Shown here: positions 8,432 to 16,248 of the stretch, piece by piece
Layout of the letters: each line of letters begins with the position of its first letter
Numbering within the stretch: position 1 is the stretch's first letter
Assembly: GCA_020638175.1 (NCBI GenBank)
Contig: JACKJA010000002.1
Coordinates: 496,001 to 560,000 of the forward strand
Length of the DNA: 64,000 nt
Reading direction: 5' to 3'
Origin: Rhodospirillales bacterium
Lineage (GTDB): Bacteria; Pseudomonadota; Alphaproteobacteria; Micavibrionales; Micavibrionaceae
Made by a program: the position numbers and the translations under genes
Notes under the pieces: model-generated
Told to the model about the DNA's origin: nothing
The model's database searches: none
The model's input: the letters and a program-made list of their open reading frames with translations, nothing else

Positions 8432-8892
8432 GCAAGCTCAAATATAGCGTCGATTTCAACAGCCACGCCCAGCGGCAGGGACGGGGCACCCACGGCAAAC
8501 CGCGCATGCTTTCCGGCGTCACCCAGAACGGCAACCATCAGGTCCGACGCCCCGTTAATAACCTTGGGATGATCGGTAAATTCCGGGGTGCAGTTAACAA
8601 ATCCGCCCAGCTTGACACAGCGCTTTATCCGCCCCCAGTCACCCTGAACGGCGGCATGGGCCTGTGCCAGGATATTAAGGCCGCAGGCACGGGCAGCTTC
8701 GGCGCCTTGTTCCACATCCATATCCGTCCCCAGACGGCCTTTGTGCATCGGTTGACCGTTCAGAAAGGGAATTTGCCCGGCGATAAAAAGCGTGGTGCCG
8801 CTGATGACGTAGGGCACGTAATTGGCCGCGGGCGCAGCGGCGGCGGGCAGTTCGATATTTAACTCTTTTAAACGCGTTTCCACATCGGACAT
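8428..8892 (-). CDS. RidA family protein (YjgF/YER057c/UK114)
   Basis: Members of this family form trimers, and RidA itself hydrolyses reactive enamine/imine intermediates such as 2-aminoacrylate. The 154-residue protein covers the full fold: SGTTLFIAGQIPF, the NILAQAHAAVQGDW helix, and a C-terminal KHARFAVGAPSLPLGVAVEI whose Arg matches the catalytic Arg of RidA. It is slightly longer than E. coli RidA (128) and looks like the YoaB-type subgroup. The 3' end overlaps the convergent receiver–deaminase gene by 4 bases. AAAGGA lies about 9 bases before the ATG. Confidence 0.88.
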   Translation of the reverse strand: MSDVETRLKELNIELPAAAAPAANYVPYVISGTTLFIAGQIPFLNGQPMHKGRLGTDMDVEQGAEAARACGLNILAQAHAAVQGDWGRIKRCVKLGGFVNCTPEFTDHPKVINGASDLMVAVLGDAGKHARFAVGAPSLPLGVAVEIDAIFELA

Positions 8893-8973
8893 GATGGTGT
8901 ATCCTTTTGCTCTTAAGGGTTGATTCTTGCTTTGTTTTAAGCCATTCCTGTTAAGACGAAAAGGCCAAAGACC

Positions 8974-9372
8974 ATGAAATTTATAAAGCAGCTTCTGGGT
9001 GTTCTCTCACCGGTCCATATTACCTGGGTCACGCTGACCAGCGGGGCAAAACGGATGGGCCGGGATAATGCTGGAAATAAATATTATCAATCCCCTGCCC
9101 GCGCCGGTTACAACCACCCGCGCCGCTGGGTAATTTACAAGGGCCGCCCCGACGCCGCCAAGGTGCCGCCGGAGTGGCATGGCTGGCTTCATTACCAGAC
9201 CGACGAGGTACCTGCTGCCGCGGCTGAATCTTTCCGCCGCCCATGGCAAAAAGCGCATAAAGGAAACCGCACGGGCACCAATCAAGCTTATCGTCCGCCG
9301 GGGCATATATTAAAGGGCGGCCATCGCCCGGTTGTCACCGGCGATTACGAAGCATGGACTCCGGAATCATAA
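8974..9372 (+). CDS. NADH:ubiquinone oxidoreductase subunit NDUFA12 family protein
   Basis: NDUFA12 (B17.2) is a supernumerary subunit of respiratory complex I, found in mitochondria and alphaproteobacteria. The 132-residue protein shows the family core GRDNAGNKYYQ, the RRWVIYKG motif and the VPPEWHGWLHY motif. Its presence is a good marker of alphaproteobacterial origin. It heads a same-strand set (NDUFA12, mlaD, DUF2155) that is often conserved in this class, upstream of the convergent aat. Confidence 0.93.
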   Translation: MKFIKQLLGVLSPVHITWVTLTSGAKRMGRDNAGNKYYQSPARAGYNHPRRWVIYKGRPDAAKVPPEWHGWLHYQTDEVPAAAAESFRRPWQKAHKGNRTGTNQAYRPPGHILKGGHRPVVTGDYEAWTPES

Positions 9373-9391
9373 TAGTTTAAAGAGGATATCT

Positions 9392-9856
9392 ATGAAACGC
9401 AGTGTAATTGAAACAGTTCTGGGCGCAGTGGTGCTGGTGATTGCCGGGGTCTTTCTGGCATTCAGCTATAATACCGCCAACGTGAAAAAGGTCAGCGGCT
9501 ATGAAGTGACTGCCGATTTCTCCGGAATCGGCGGATTGGCAGTCGGTGACGATGTCCAGATCAGCGGTGTTAAGATTGGCTCGGTTATCGGGGTGGAACT
9601 GGACCCGGAAACCTATCTGGCCCGCGTGCATATGAGCATCGAGCCGGGTATAGAACTGCCCGAAGATACAACGGCGCTGATTTCCTCGACGAGCTTGATG
9701 GGCGGGAAATATCTGTTGCTGGAGCCGGGCGCGGCCGAAGACATGATTGCGGCCGGCGGCCGTGTGCAATACACGCAAGCCCCGCAAAATCTTGAACAGC
9801 TGCTTGGAAAATTCATTTTCAGCATGCAGAACAAAGATGACAGCGGTGCTCAGTAA
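9392..9856 (+). CDS. mlaD: Outer membrane lipid asymmetry protein MlaD (MCE domain)
   Basis: MlaD is the inner-membrane-anchored, periplasmic, lipid-binding subunit of the Mla phospholipid transporter. The 154-residue protein has one N-terminal membrane helix (about 5-27), then an MCE domain (about 36-115) with the typical GLAVGDDVQISGVKIGSV and SLMGGKYLLLEPG motifs. AGAGGAT before ATG 9392 fixes the start, and an in-frame ATG 60 bases upstream lies inside the previous gene. The partners mlaE and mlaF lie about 30 kb away (39727-41351), so the transporter is encoded at two loci. Confidence 0.93.
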   Translation: MKRSVIETVLGAVVLVIAGVFLAFSYNTANVKKVSGYEVTADFSGIGGLAVGDDVQISGVKIGSVIGVELDPETYLARVHMSIEPGIELPEDTTALISSTSLMGGKYLLLEPGAAEDMIAAGGRVQYTQAPQNLEQLLGKFIFSMQNKDDSGAQ

Positions 9857-10406
9857 TCGGCTTTTCATTATAGGATGTCTTGTTGCTGGCCTGTTATGGG
9901 CCTTGCCCGCCTACGCCGGGATGCAGGATTACCCTTCCGTTAAACTGCAGGCGCTGGACAAGGGAACGGCCCGGACATCGACCTTTGAGGCGCGCGTCGG
10001 CGCAACCGTCCAGTACGGGCCGCTTTACATCAAAGTCCGCGCCTGCCGCAAGGCCCCGCCGATAGACCCTCCTGAATCGGCTGCTTTTCTGCAAATCTGG
10101 GAAGTGAACAACAAGACACAGGAGCCGGAATGGATTTTTTCGGGGTGGATGTTTGCCTCTTCGCCGTCTTTGTCGGCAATGGATCATCCGCTTTATGATG
10201 TCTGGGTTCTGGATTGTACGGGCGAAGCGCCAGAGGAAGAACAAATCCCGTCAGAAGAAGCTATTGAAGTGCCCGCCATTGAGGGGGCTGTCCTTCCCCC
10301 GGAAAACAAAAACGCCGACGAAACCGACGGCGTTTTAGATGATAAAACAATGATACAAACCCCTACATTGCCGGCCGAAGATCAGCAGCTGCCCGCGGTT
10401 TATTGA
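9837..10406 (+). CDS. DUF2155 domain-containing exported protein
   Basis: The 189-residue protein has a signal peptide (about 1-28, ending PAYAG), then a DUF2155 domain (about 40-125). The DUF2155 part includes the core KVRACRKAPPIDPPESAAFL and the WMFASSPSLSAMDHPLYDVW stretch. The acidic, Pro-rich C-terminus is probably disordered. The family is of unknown function and typically neighbours mlaD and aat in alphaproteobacteria, as here, so a role in envelope lipid or wall homeostasis is plausible. The start at 9837 overlaps mlaD by 20 bases and is the only ATG that yields a signal peptide. Confidence 0.85.
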   Translation: MTAVLSNRLFIIGCLVAGLLWALPAYAGMQDYPSVKLQALDKGTARTSTFEARVGATVQYGPLYIKVRACRKAPPIDPPESAAFLQIWEVNNKTQEPEWIFSGWMFASSPSLSAMDHPLYDVWVLDCTGEAPEEEQIPSEEAIEVPAIEGAVLPPENKNADETDGVLDDKTMIQTPTLPAEDQQLPAVY

Positions 10407-10539
10407 ATCCGGTGAAATCCCAGTCTCTATCTTTATTGGCGGCCACGGCCTGCGCCCCTGTCGCAGCCTCTTCAAAAGGCTGTTTGGGAGAGTGATTGGC
10501 TAAAACGCCATCCGCAAAATTGCTAATATCAATAAACAT
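10363..10539 (-). CDS. Possible small protein (58 residues)
   Basis: A short open frame on the minus strand starts at ATG 10539 and ends with TAG at 10363, overlapping the DUF2155 gene end by 44 bases. The deduced protein starts MFIDISNFADG and has a coding-like composition and an Ala/Asp/Asn-rich middle. There are no membrane or cysteine motifs. The ribosome site is weak. It sits in an otherwise empty gap of about 240 bases before aat. The evidence is only the open frame and plausible residue use. Confidence 0.35.
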   Translation of the reverse strand: MFIDISNFADGVLANHSPKQPFEEAATGAQAVAANKDRDWDFTGFNKPRAAADLRPAM

Positions 10540-10650
10540 AGCGCACCCGCTTTCTTATTCTTTTTACCGTCTCTAATAGAATACCAAAAGCTTAACAGAA
10601 TGTTAACAAAAAGTCAAATATTATACATAATAAATATTTATTCACATTTT

Positions 10651-11325
10651 TTATACGGGCAGCGCTTCCCGGTTTTCCAGATAATCGTCAACCAGCCCTT
10701 TTTCCGCCAGATCCGGGAAAGTTTCCAAATGAAAATCACAACGCGTTTGTATGGCCATATGCAGGCGTTTTAAATACGCCTCCTTCGGGATTTCATAAAT
10801 GCCGAACTGTTTCAGATGATCGTTGACAAACTGGGTATCCAGAACACTAAACCCGGCCTTCCACAGCCGGGCGCACAAATGAACCAACGCAATTTTGCTG
10901 GCATCGCGGGAACGGGAAAACATGCTCTCCCCCATAAAAGCACCGCCCAGCGCCAGCCCGTAAAGCCCGCCAACCAGTTTTTCGCCATCCCAACATTCTA
11001 CTGAGTGTGCGAAACCCGCTTCGTGCAAGGCAACAAACAAATTGCGGATCGGGCGGTTGATCCATGTCTCGGCGCGGACATCCGTACTTGCGGCGCAGCC
11101 ATCAATAACGTCCGCAAAGGCCGTATCAATCCGCACGTCATAGGGCGCCTGCCGCACGGTCTTTTCCAGCCGCCGGGGAATATGAAGCCCGGCAATCGAA
11201 AGCTGTCCGCGCCGCGGCGGATCGTACCAGTAAAATTCATCTTCTTCCGCCCGCTCTGCCATCGGGAACAGCCCGTTGGCGTAGGCATTGAGAACATCAT
11301 TAAGGGTTAAATCATTATTAGACAT
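10651..11325 (-). CDS. aat: Leucyl/phenylalanyl-tRNA–protein transferase
   Basis: Aat adds Leu or Phe from aminoacyl-tRNA to proteins with N-terminal Lys or Arg, creating primary N-degrons read by ClpS. The 224-residue protein has the full family sequence: NAYANGLFPMAE, FYWYDPPRRGQL, GGAFMGESMFSRSRDASKIAL and LDTQFVNDHLKQFG. The frame is open 93 codons further upstream, but that part has no homology and overlaps the divergent gene's leader, so ATG 11325 is used. Together with clpS and clpA at 2.8-5.5 kb it completes the N-degron pathway. Confidence 0.95.
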   Translation of the reverse strand: MSNNDLTLNDVLNAYANGLFPMAERAEEDEFYWYDPPRRGQLSIAGLHIPRRLEKTVRQAPYDVRIDTAFADVIDGCAASTDVRAETWINRPIRNLFVALHEAGFAHSVECWDGEKLVGGLYGLALGGAFMGESMFSRSRDASKIALVHLCARLWKAGFSVLDTQFVNDHLKQFGIYEIPKEAYLKRLHMAIQTRCDFHLETFPDLAEKGLVDDYLENREALPV

Positions 11326-11386
11326 AAATAAAAACTTTGTGCTATAAGCCCCAATCCATACGCCATTATGAGAGGAAACACGCTTC

Positions 11387-12523
11387 GTGGCAAAGGGCAC
11401 GCGTAAAACAGGCAAGAATTTTAAGGAAAAGCTGCGCGATGTCCTTCGTGATCCGGCAACACTTTTTGGTGGGGCTGGACTTTCTATGGCTATTCCGGGC
11501 GGCATCATACCAATCATTTTTACTATGATTGAATCAACGATAGCTATAGGCGTTGCCGCATACAGAGAGTTTTCACCATCTGCAAAAAACAGCTCTTTTC
11601 TCAAAAAGCATGCAGGGTCGCCAATGATCGCGGAAGGTCTGTCTTTGCTTGCAGCCTCGATTTATTACCTGGATAGAGGGATCAGAACTCAGCAACCCTA
11701 CGCCCTGAACATGGGAATTGCCTACTTCAACTGGGCGGCCTACACGATTACTAAGGGTGGCCAGATAAATGGCTGGAAACCGAAAAAATTCCCCAACATG
11801 TTTGCTCCCGACAATTCCCGGAATTTTTTCTGGCGTGACATGTTTGGCCGCGCCGAATTTTATTCGGCAGCCGCCGTTTTGGCCTTGTCTTCTTATATGA
11901 TCACGACCATGGGAACACCGGCGCTACTCTGGACAGGGCTAGGATTGGGTATGATGGCGCTTGTTGTCACGGACTCCAAGGTTAACCCCCATCATCGGGC
12001 CGTACAGATCAAGAACAGCTTTAACCGTATAGCGGGTAATAAAAATCTGCCGCGTTTGCTCAGGAAACAAACACAGAAAGTCGCCGACAAAGGCCTGTAC
12101 ATGTCGAACAACTTCATCGCAAGAGGAATCTCTTGTGCATTCCAGTATACCGCAGGAGCCACCATGTTAAGCGTTGGTATGATGCAAATGTGGGCGCAAA
12201 AAACATTTGTTCCCAACGAAAACGTGTACTTTGGTGTTGGTAATTTCTTGGCCGGGTTTGGGATTGTGGAAGTACTAAAACACGACATCCGGCGTGAAAA
12301 CCCGTACCAGTCACTCGACCCATTAATAGAAACCTCGAAGAAAACCGGTACAGCCGCACCGGAAATCAGATTACCGGAAATGACCTTAAACGGGAAAACG
12401 GTCGACTTTTCACTCCGGCATGATTTTGTGCCCGCCGGGAAAATGAAGTGCGTAAAGCCGGAAAGCCCGGCATTAACGGAAATTGAGAGATACAAAGGCC
12501 AAGCCTACCTGATCCCGGCTTAA
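11387..12523 (+). CDS. Hypothetical multi-pass membrane protein
   Basis: I do not recognise this 378-residue protein. It starts with GTG at 11387, preceded by AGAGGAAA. The N-terminus is basic. Hydrophobic segments lie around residues 27-60, 163-200, 255-270 and 280-298, and the terminal about 70 residues are soluble. There is no signal peptide, no catalytic motif and no obvious repeat. It is divergent from aat with a gap of about 60 bases and converges on accC with a 4-base overlap. An orphan or lineage-restricted gene is likely. Confidence 0.65.
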   Translation: MAKGTRKTGKNFKEKLRDVLRDPATLFGGAGLSMAIPGGIIPIIFTMIESTIAIGVAAYREFSPSAKNSSFLKKHAGSPMIAEGLSLLAASIYYLDRGIRTQQPYALNMGIAYFNWAAYTITKGGQINGWKPKKFPNMFAPDNSRNFFWRDMFGRAEFYSAAAVLALSSYMITTMGTPALLWTGLGLGMMALVVTDSKVNPHHRAVQIKNSFNRIAGNKNLPRLLRKQTQKVADKGLYMSNNFIARGISCAFQYTAGATMLSVGMMQMWAQKTFVPNENVYFGVGNFLAGFGIVEVLKHDIRRENPYQSLDPLIETSKKTGTAAPEIRLPEMTLNGKTVDFSLRHDFVPAGKMKCVKPESPALTEIERYKGQAYLIPA

Positions 12524-13869
12524 CTTTGATTTCTTTCTGCCAGTTTCTTTTCCAGCCAGTGAATATTGTACGCGCCGCTTTCAAATTCCGGCTGTTCCAA
12601 AATCCACTGATGGAGGGGCAGCGTCGTTTTAACGCCCTCGACAACGGTTTCCATGATGGCGCGGCGCATACGGCGCAGGGCTTCTTCGCGGTTCCGGCCG
12701 TGGACGATCAGCTTCCCAACCATGGAATCGTAGTAAGGCGGGATCGTATAACCGCCGTAAATGGCCGAATCAAAACGCACCCCAAGCCCGCCGGGGGCAT
12801 GGAACTGGGTAATCTTGCCGGGAGACGGAATAAAGGTCTCCGGGTCTTCGGCATTGATCCGCACTTCAATGGCATGGCCGCGCAGACGGATTCTCTCTTT
12901 TTTGATAGTCAGGGGTTCCCCCGCCGCAACGCGGATCTGCTCGGCGATCAGGTCAATGCCGGTAATCATTTCCGTGACCGGATGCTCCACCTGAATGCGC
13001 GTGTTCATTTCCATGAAATAGAATTTGCCGTCTTCATACAAAAATTCGATTGTGCCGGCCCCGACATATCCCATCTCGCGAATAACGTCCGCGGCAAGGG
13101 TGCCGATCTGGTTCCGCTCTTCTTCGGTCAGAACGGGGGAGGGCGCTTCTTCAACCAGTTTCTGGTGACGGCGCTGAATGGAACAGTCCCGCTCTCCCAG
13201 ATGAATGGCGTTTCCATGCATATCCCCGAAAATCTGGACCTCGATATGGCGGGGGTTTTCGAGGAATTTTTCAAAGTAAATCGTGTCATCCCCGAAATTG
13301 GCCTTGGCCTCGGCACGCGCAGTGGAATAGGCTTCCATAAAATCTTCTTCCGTACGGACGATCTGCATGCCTTTTCCGCCTCCGCCGGACGCGGCCTTTA
13401 TCAGGACAGGAAATCCCGCCTCTCTGGCGGCCTTCAGTCCTTCTTCCGCGCTTTCCACCGCGCCGTCAGAGCCGGGCACCACGGGCAGGCCAAGGGCAGA
13501 GACCGTTTGCTTGGCCACAACCTTGTCACCCATGCTTTCGATATGCTCCGCCCTGGGGCCGATAAACGTAAAGCCGTGCTCTTCAATCATCCGCGCGAAC
13601 TGCGCGTTTTCCGACAAAAACCCGTAGCCCGGGTGAATGGCATCCGCGCCGGTAACCGCCGCCGCCGTCAGGATAGAGGGAATATTCAGGTACGAATCCT
13701 TAGCGGCGGGCGGGCCAATGCAAACGGACTCGTCGGCCAAACGAACAGCCATGGACGATGCGTCTGCCGTTGAATGGACGGCCACGGACTGAATGCCCAT
13801 TTCCCGGCAGGCCCGAATGATGCGAAGGGCAATTTCGCCGCGATTGGCTATGAGAACTTTTTCAAACAT
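12520..13869 (-). CDS. accC: Acetyl-CoA carboxylase biotin carboxylase subunit
   Basis: AccC carboxylates the biotin on BCCP with ATP and bicarbonate, the first step of fatty acid synthesis. The 449-residue protein has the expected length. It has the N-terminal MFEKVLIANRGEIALRI, the ATP-grasp glycine loop KAASGGGGKGMQIV, EKFLENPRHIEVQI and the active-site region FMEMNTRIQVEHPVTE. The start is taken at 13869, where all homologues begin; a 17-codon extension overlaps accB. It is the last gene of the M48–dsbA–dsbA–aroQ–accB–accC operon. Confidence 0.97.
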   Translation of the reverse strand: MFEKVLIANRGEIALRIIRACREMGIQSVAVHSTADASSMAVRLADESVCIGPPAAKDSYLNIPSILTAAAVTGADAIHPGYGFLSENAQFARMIEEHGFTFIGPRAEHIESMGDKVVAKQTVSALGLPVVPGSDGAVESAEEGLKAAREAGFPVLIKAASGGGGKGMQIVRTEEDFMEAYSTARAEAKANFGDDTIYFEKFLENPRHIEVQIFGDMHGNAIHLGERDCSIQRRHQKLVEEAPSPVLTEEERNQIGTLAADVIREMGYVGAGTIEFLYEDGKFYFMEMNTRIQVEHPVTEMITGIDLIAEQIRVAAGEPLTIKKERIRLRGHAIEVRINAEDPETFIPSPGKITQFHAPGGLGVRFDSAIYGGYTIPPYYDSMVGKLIVHGRNREEALRRMRRAIMETVVEGVKTTLPLHQWILEQPEFESGAYNIHWLEKKLAERNQS

Positions 13870-13885
13870 GGCGAGGGGCCGTTTG

Positions 13886-14341
13886 TTATTCGATGACCAT
13901 GAGAACGTCGCCGTACTCAACCGGCTGTCCGTTTTCGACCAAAAGCTGCGTAATCGTTCCGGCTTTATGGGCCTTGATCGGGTTCATGACTTTCATGGCT
14001 TCGATAATCATCAGCGTATCACCTTCACGGATATCGTCGCCTTTTTTCACAAAAGCAGCCGCGCCCGGTTCGGGAGACATATAAGCCGTTCCCACCATCG
14101 GTGACGTAACAGCGCCCGGATGATCGTGGATGTCGGCAGCCGGTGCCTGCGTATTGGCGGCTTGCGGGATCGTCGGATCGGAATTCATAACGACAGGAGC
14201 CGCCGCCCCGGCCGTAACGACCTGTGATCCGCCCTTGCTGACGCGCAGGGATTGTTCCCCTTCGGCGATCTCAATCTCGCTCAAGCCTGTTTCATCAAGA
14301 AGTTCCGCCAGTTTGCGGATGGCATTTTCATCGATTTTCAT
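13886..14341 (-). CDS. accB: Acetyl-CoA carboxylase biotin carboxyl carrier protein
   Basis: AccB carries the biotin shuttled between the carboxylase and the transferase. In this 151-residue protein a helical N-terminus (1-35) is followed by an Ala/Pro-rich linker (about 40-75). A C-terminal biotinyl domain carries the EAMKVMN motif, with K117 as the biotinylated lysine. accC follows after 16 bases. Confidence 0.97.
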   Translation of the reverse strand: MKIDENAIRKLAELLDETGLSEIEIAEGEQSLRVSKGGSQVVTAGAAAPVVMNSDPTIPQAANTQAPAADIHDHPGAVTSPMVGTAYMSPEPGAAAFVKKGDDIREGDTLMIIEAMKVMNPIKAHKAGTITQLLVENGQPVEYGDVLMVIE

Positions 14342-14403
14342 GGAATTTTCTTGCGTTGTTTTTCCAAAATTTCACCGGACCCTAATCGACTTTTGACAAA
14401 ATG

Positions 14404-14835
14404 TCAAAGCATAGACGCCAGATGGTCAAAAGCCATTGTGTATCCTTTTGCGCCATGCCCTTTGTAAACGGCAGCGGCCAGAGGTTCGATATAAGAAATG
14501 TGGCGAAAGGCTTCGCGTTTCGAAGGATCGGAATGATGAACCTCGATAATCGGGCCTTCAAACATCTTTAGCGCGTCGTGAATGGCAATAGAAGTGTGCG
14601 TATAGGCCGCCGCGTTAATAATAATGGCGCTGGCCGTTTCGCGGGCTTCCTGAATCCATGTGACCAGATCGCCTTCGTAATTCGATTGGCGCAGCTCGGC
14701 GCTCCAGCCATGTTTTTGCGCTTCTTGTTCACACATGCTCCGGATGTCTTCAAGCGTTTCATGGCCGTAAATGTCCGGTTCACGAACGCCCAGAAGATTA
14801 AGATTGGGACCGGCCAGTACCATTATATGTGTCAT
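14404..14835 (-). CDS. aroQ: 3-dehydroquinate dehydratase, type II
   Basis: AroQ catalyses the third step of the shikimate pathway. The 143-residue protein has the length of the dodecameric type II enzyme. It has the signature MVLAGPNLNLLGVREPDIYG with the catalytic Tyr and Arg, the YTHTSIAIHDAL helix and a substrate loop. The usual VHLSN appears as VHHSDPSKREAFRH, a mild variant. The ATG at 14835 lies 6 bases after the dsbA-like gene. An ATG four codons later, directly before VLAGPN, is an alternative start. Confidence 0.95.
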   Translation of the reverse strand: MTHIMVLAGPNLNLLGVREPDIYGHETLEDIRSMCEQEAQKHGWSAELRQSNYEGDLVTWIQEARETASAIIINAAAYTHTSIAIHDALKMFEGPIIEVHHSDPSKREAFRHISYIEPLAAAVYKGHGAKGYTMAFDHLASML

Positions 14836-14841
14836 GGGATG

Positions 14842-15450
14842 CTATTTCCCGAGCTGGTCGAGGACTTTTTTAATATCCTCGGCGGTAGGCATGTTGGTGC
14901 CTGCCGGGTTGTAAATGGTTTTGCCGATCAGGAAAGTCGGCGTTGAGAAAATATCCAGCGCTTCGGCAGCATCAATATTGGCCAGCAAAGCCTGCGTTAC
15001 TTCATCACTTTCCATTTCGGATTTCAAACGCTCATAATCCAGCCCAAGCTGCTCGGCCAGCCCTTCGACTTCCGCTTCCGCCACCGGGGTTTCCCGCTGC
15101 ATCAAAAGATCATGGATTTCAGAGAATTTACCCTGTTTGGCGGCGGCCAGCGCCAGCCGTGCTTCATAAGCGGATTTTTCACCCAAAACCGGGAGATGAG
15201 CAATCACCACCCGGATATCGGGGTTTTGTTCAACCAGTTCCCTGACAACGGTATTGAGCATGCGGCAATAATTGCAGCGATAATCGGCAAATTCCACAAT
15301 AACCCGCGATGCGTCGGGGGTGCCGAGAACCTGTCCCAGTTCAGCTTGCTGCATGTTTTTGATCGAGGCGTGAACGTTCCAGGCCTTATAACCGACCAAA
15401 CCGGCGACGATAATAATGGCGGCAAACAGAAATCGTAAAAACAGGGTCAC
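14842..15450 (-). CDS. DsbA family thiol–disulfide oxidoreductase (membrane-anchored)
   Basis: The 202-residue protein has an N-terminal hydrophobic segment (about 4-21) that acts as an anchor or uncleaved signal. A thioredoxin-like DsbA fold follows, with CNYC in the FADYRCNYCRML context (about 56-67) and the cis-Pro region FSTPTFLIG near residue 170. It should act in periplasmic disulfide formation or isomerisation. It is shorter than, and directly follows, a second DsbA-like gene, an arrangement common in alphaproteobacteria. It is co-directional with aroQ. Confidence 0.88.
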   Translation of the reverse strand: MTLFLRFLFAAIIIVAGLVGYKAWNVHASIKNMQQAELGQVLGTPDASRVIVEFADYRCNYCRMLNTVVRELVEQNPDIRVVIAHLPVLGEKSAYEARLALAAAKQGKFSEIHDLLMQRETPVAEAEVEGLAEQLGLDYERLKSEMESDEVTQALLANIDAAEALDIFSTPTFLIGKTIYNPAGTNMPTAEDIKKVLDQLGK

Positions 15451-15465
15451 AAGCGGAATCTCCGG

Positions 15466-16209
15466 TTATTTTTTGGCGCGCTGATCGGCGATGGTTTGTT
15501 TCATGCCGTCAAGCCCCATATAACCACGGGCCAGATAGTCACCGATAATAAATCCGGGCGTTCCCCGAATGCCCAGTTCCTGAGCTTGTTCCATATTATC
15601 GCGGATTTGCTTGGTGATGGATTCGTCATCGGCGTCCTTGCGAAGCTTTTCAACGTCCAGCCCCAGTTTTTTGGCAATCTGTTCAAAAGTCTTTTCGTCT
15701 TTTTGGCCGGGTGATTTCATCAGCTCCATGTGGAAATCAAGATATTTACCTTGTTTGTCCGCAGCCAGTGACCAACGGGCGGCATCAACGGAGGTTTGGC
15801 TGAGGATAGGCATGTCCTTGAAGACGAATTTCAGGTTCTTGTCTTCTTTCAGCAAAGCGGCAACATCTTCCATGGCTTTTTTGCAATAGCCGCAGTTGTA
15901 ATCAAAAAACTCGACAATCACGATATCGCCGTTCGGATTTCCGGCTGTCGGGGCGCCATTGAAAACGGCATCCTTGTTATCGGACAAATATGTTTTGAAC
16001 TGGCTGTCCGCCGCTTCTTCCTGCTGTCTTTGATGCTTTTCAGCTGCTTCATAGAGAATTTCCGGATTATCGAGAATATATTCGCGGACAATCTCACCAA
16101 TGGCTTTCTTTTGGCTGTCGGAAAAATCCGCGGCCGTGGCAGACACAGGCTGGAGAGCAATAGTGGTCGTTATCAAAGCGGCCAGAAAGCCAAATAGGCG
16201 GTATGTCAC
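15466..16209 (-). CDS. DsbA family protein with N-terminal helical domain (Com1/ScsC-like)
   Basis: The 247-residue exported protein has a signal peptide ending VSATA (about 1-26). A charged helical segment (about 30-75) resembles the oligomerisation arm of ScsC/DsbG-like isomerases. The DsbA fold follows, with active site CGYC in FFDYNCGYCKKAM (about 103-115) and the cis-Pro loop GIRGTPGFIIG. Proteins of this type (Com1 of Coxiella) oxidise or shuffle periplasmic disulfides. It sits between the M48 peptidase gene and the second dsbA-like gene in one operon. Confidence 0.9.
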   Translation of the reverse strand: MTYRLFGFLAALITTTIALQPVSATAADFSDSQKKAIGEIVREYILDNPEILYEAAEKHQRQQEEAADSQFKTYLSDNKDAVFNGAPTAGNPNGDIVIVEFFDYNCGYCKKAMEDVAALLKEDKNLKFVFKDMPILSQTSVDAARWSLAADKQGKYLDFHMELMKSPGQKDEKTFEQIAKKLGLDVEKLRKDADDESITKQIRDNMEQAQELGIRGTPGFIIGDYLARGYMGLDGMKQTIADQRAKK

Positions 16210-16248
16210 AGGAAGACTCCTTTGTTAAAATCAAATACGGGTACTAAA

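Noticed and set aside
11326..11604. 93-residue N-terminal extension of Aat
   Set aside because: It has no homology and covers the intergenic gap and the start of the divergent gene; homologues begin near MSNNDLTLNDV.
12526..13773. 415-codon open frame antisense to accC
   Set aside because: accC matches its family over its whole length; the antisense product shows no recognisable domain and arises from GC-biased codon use.
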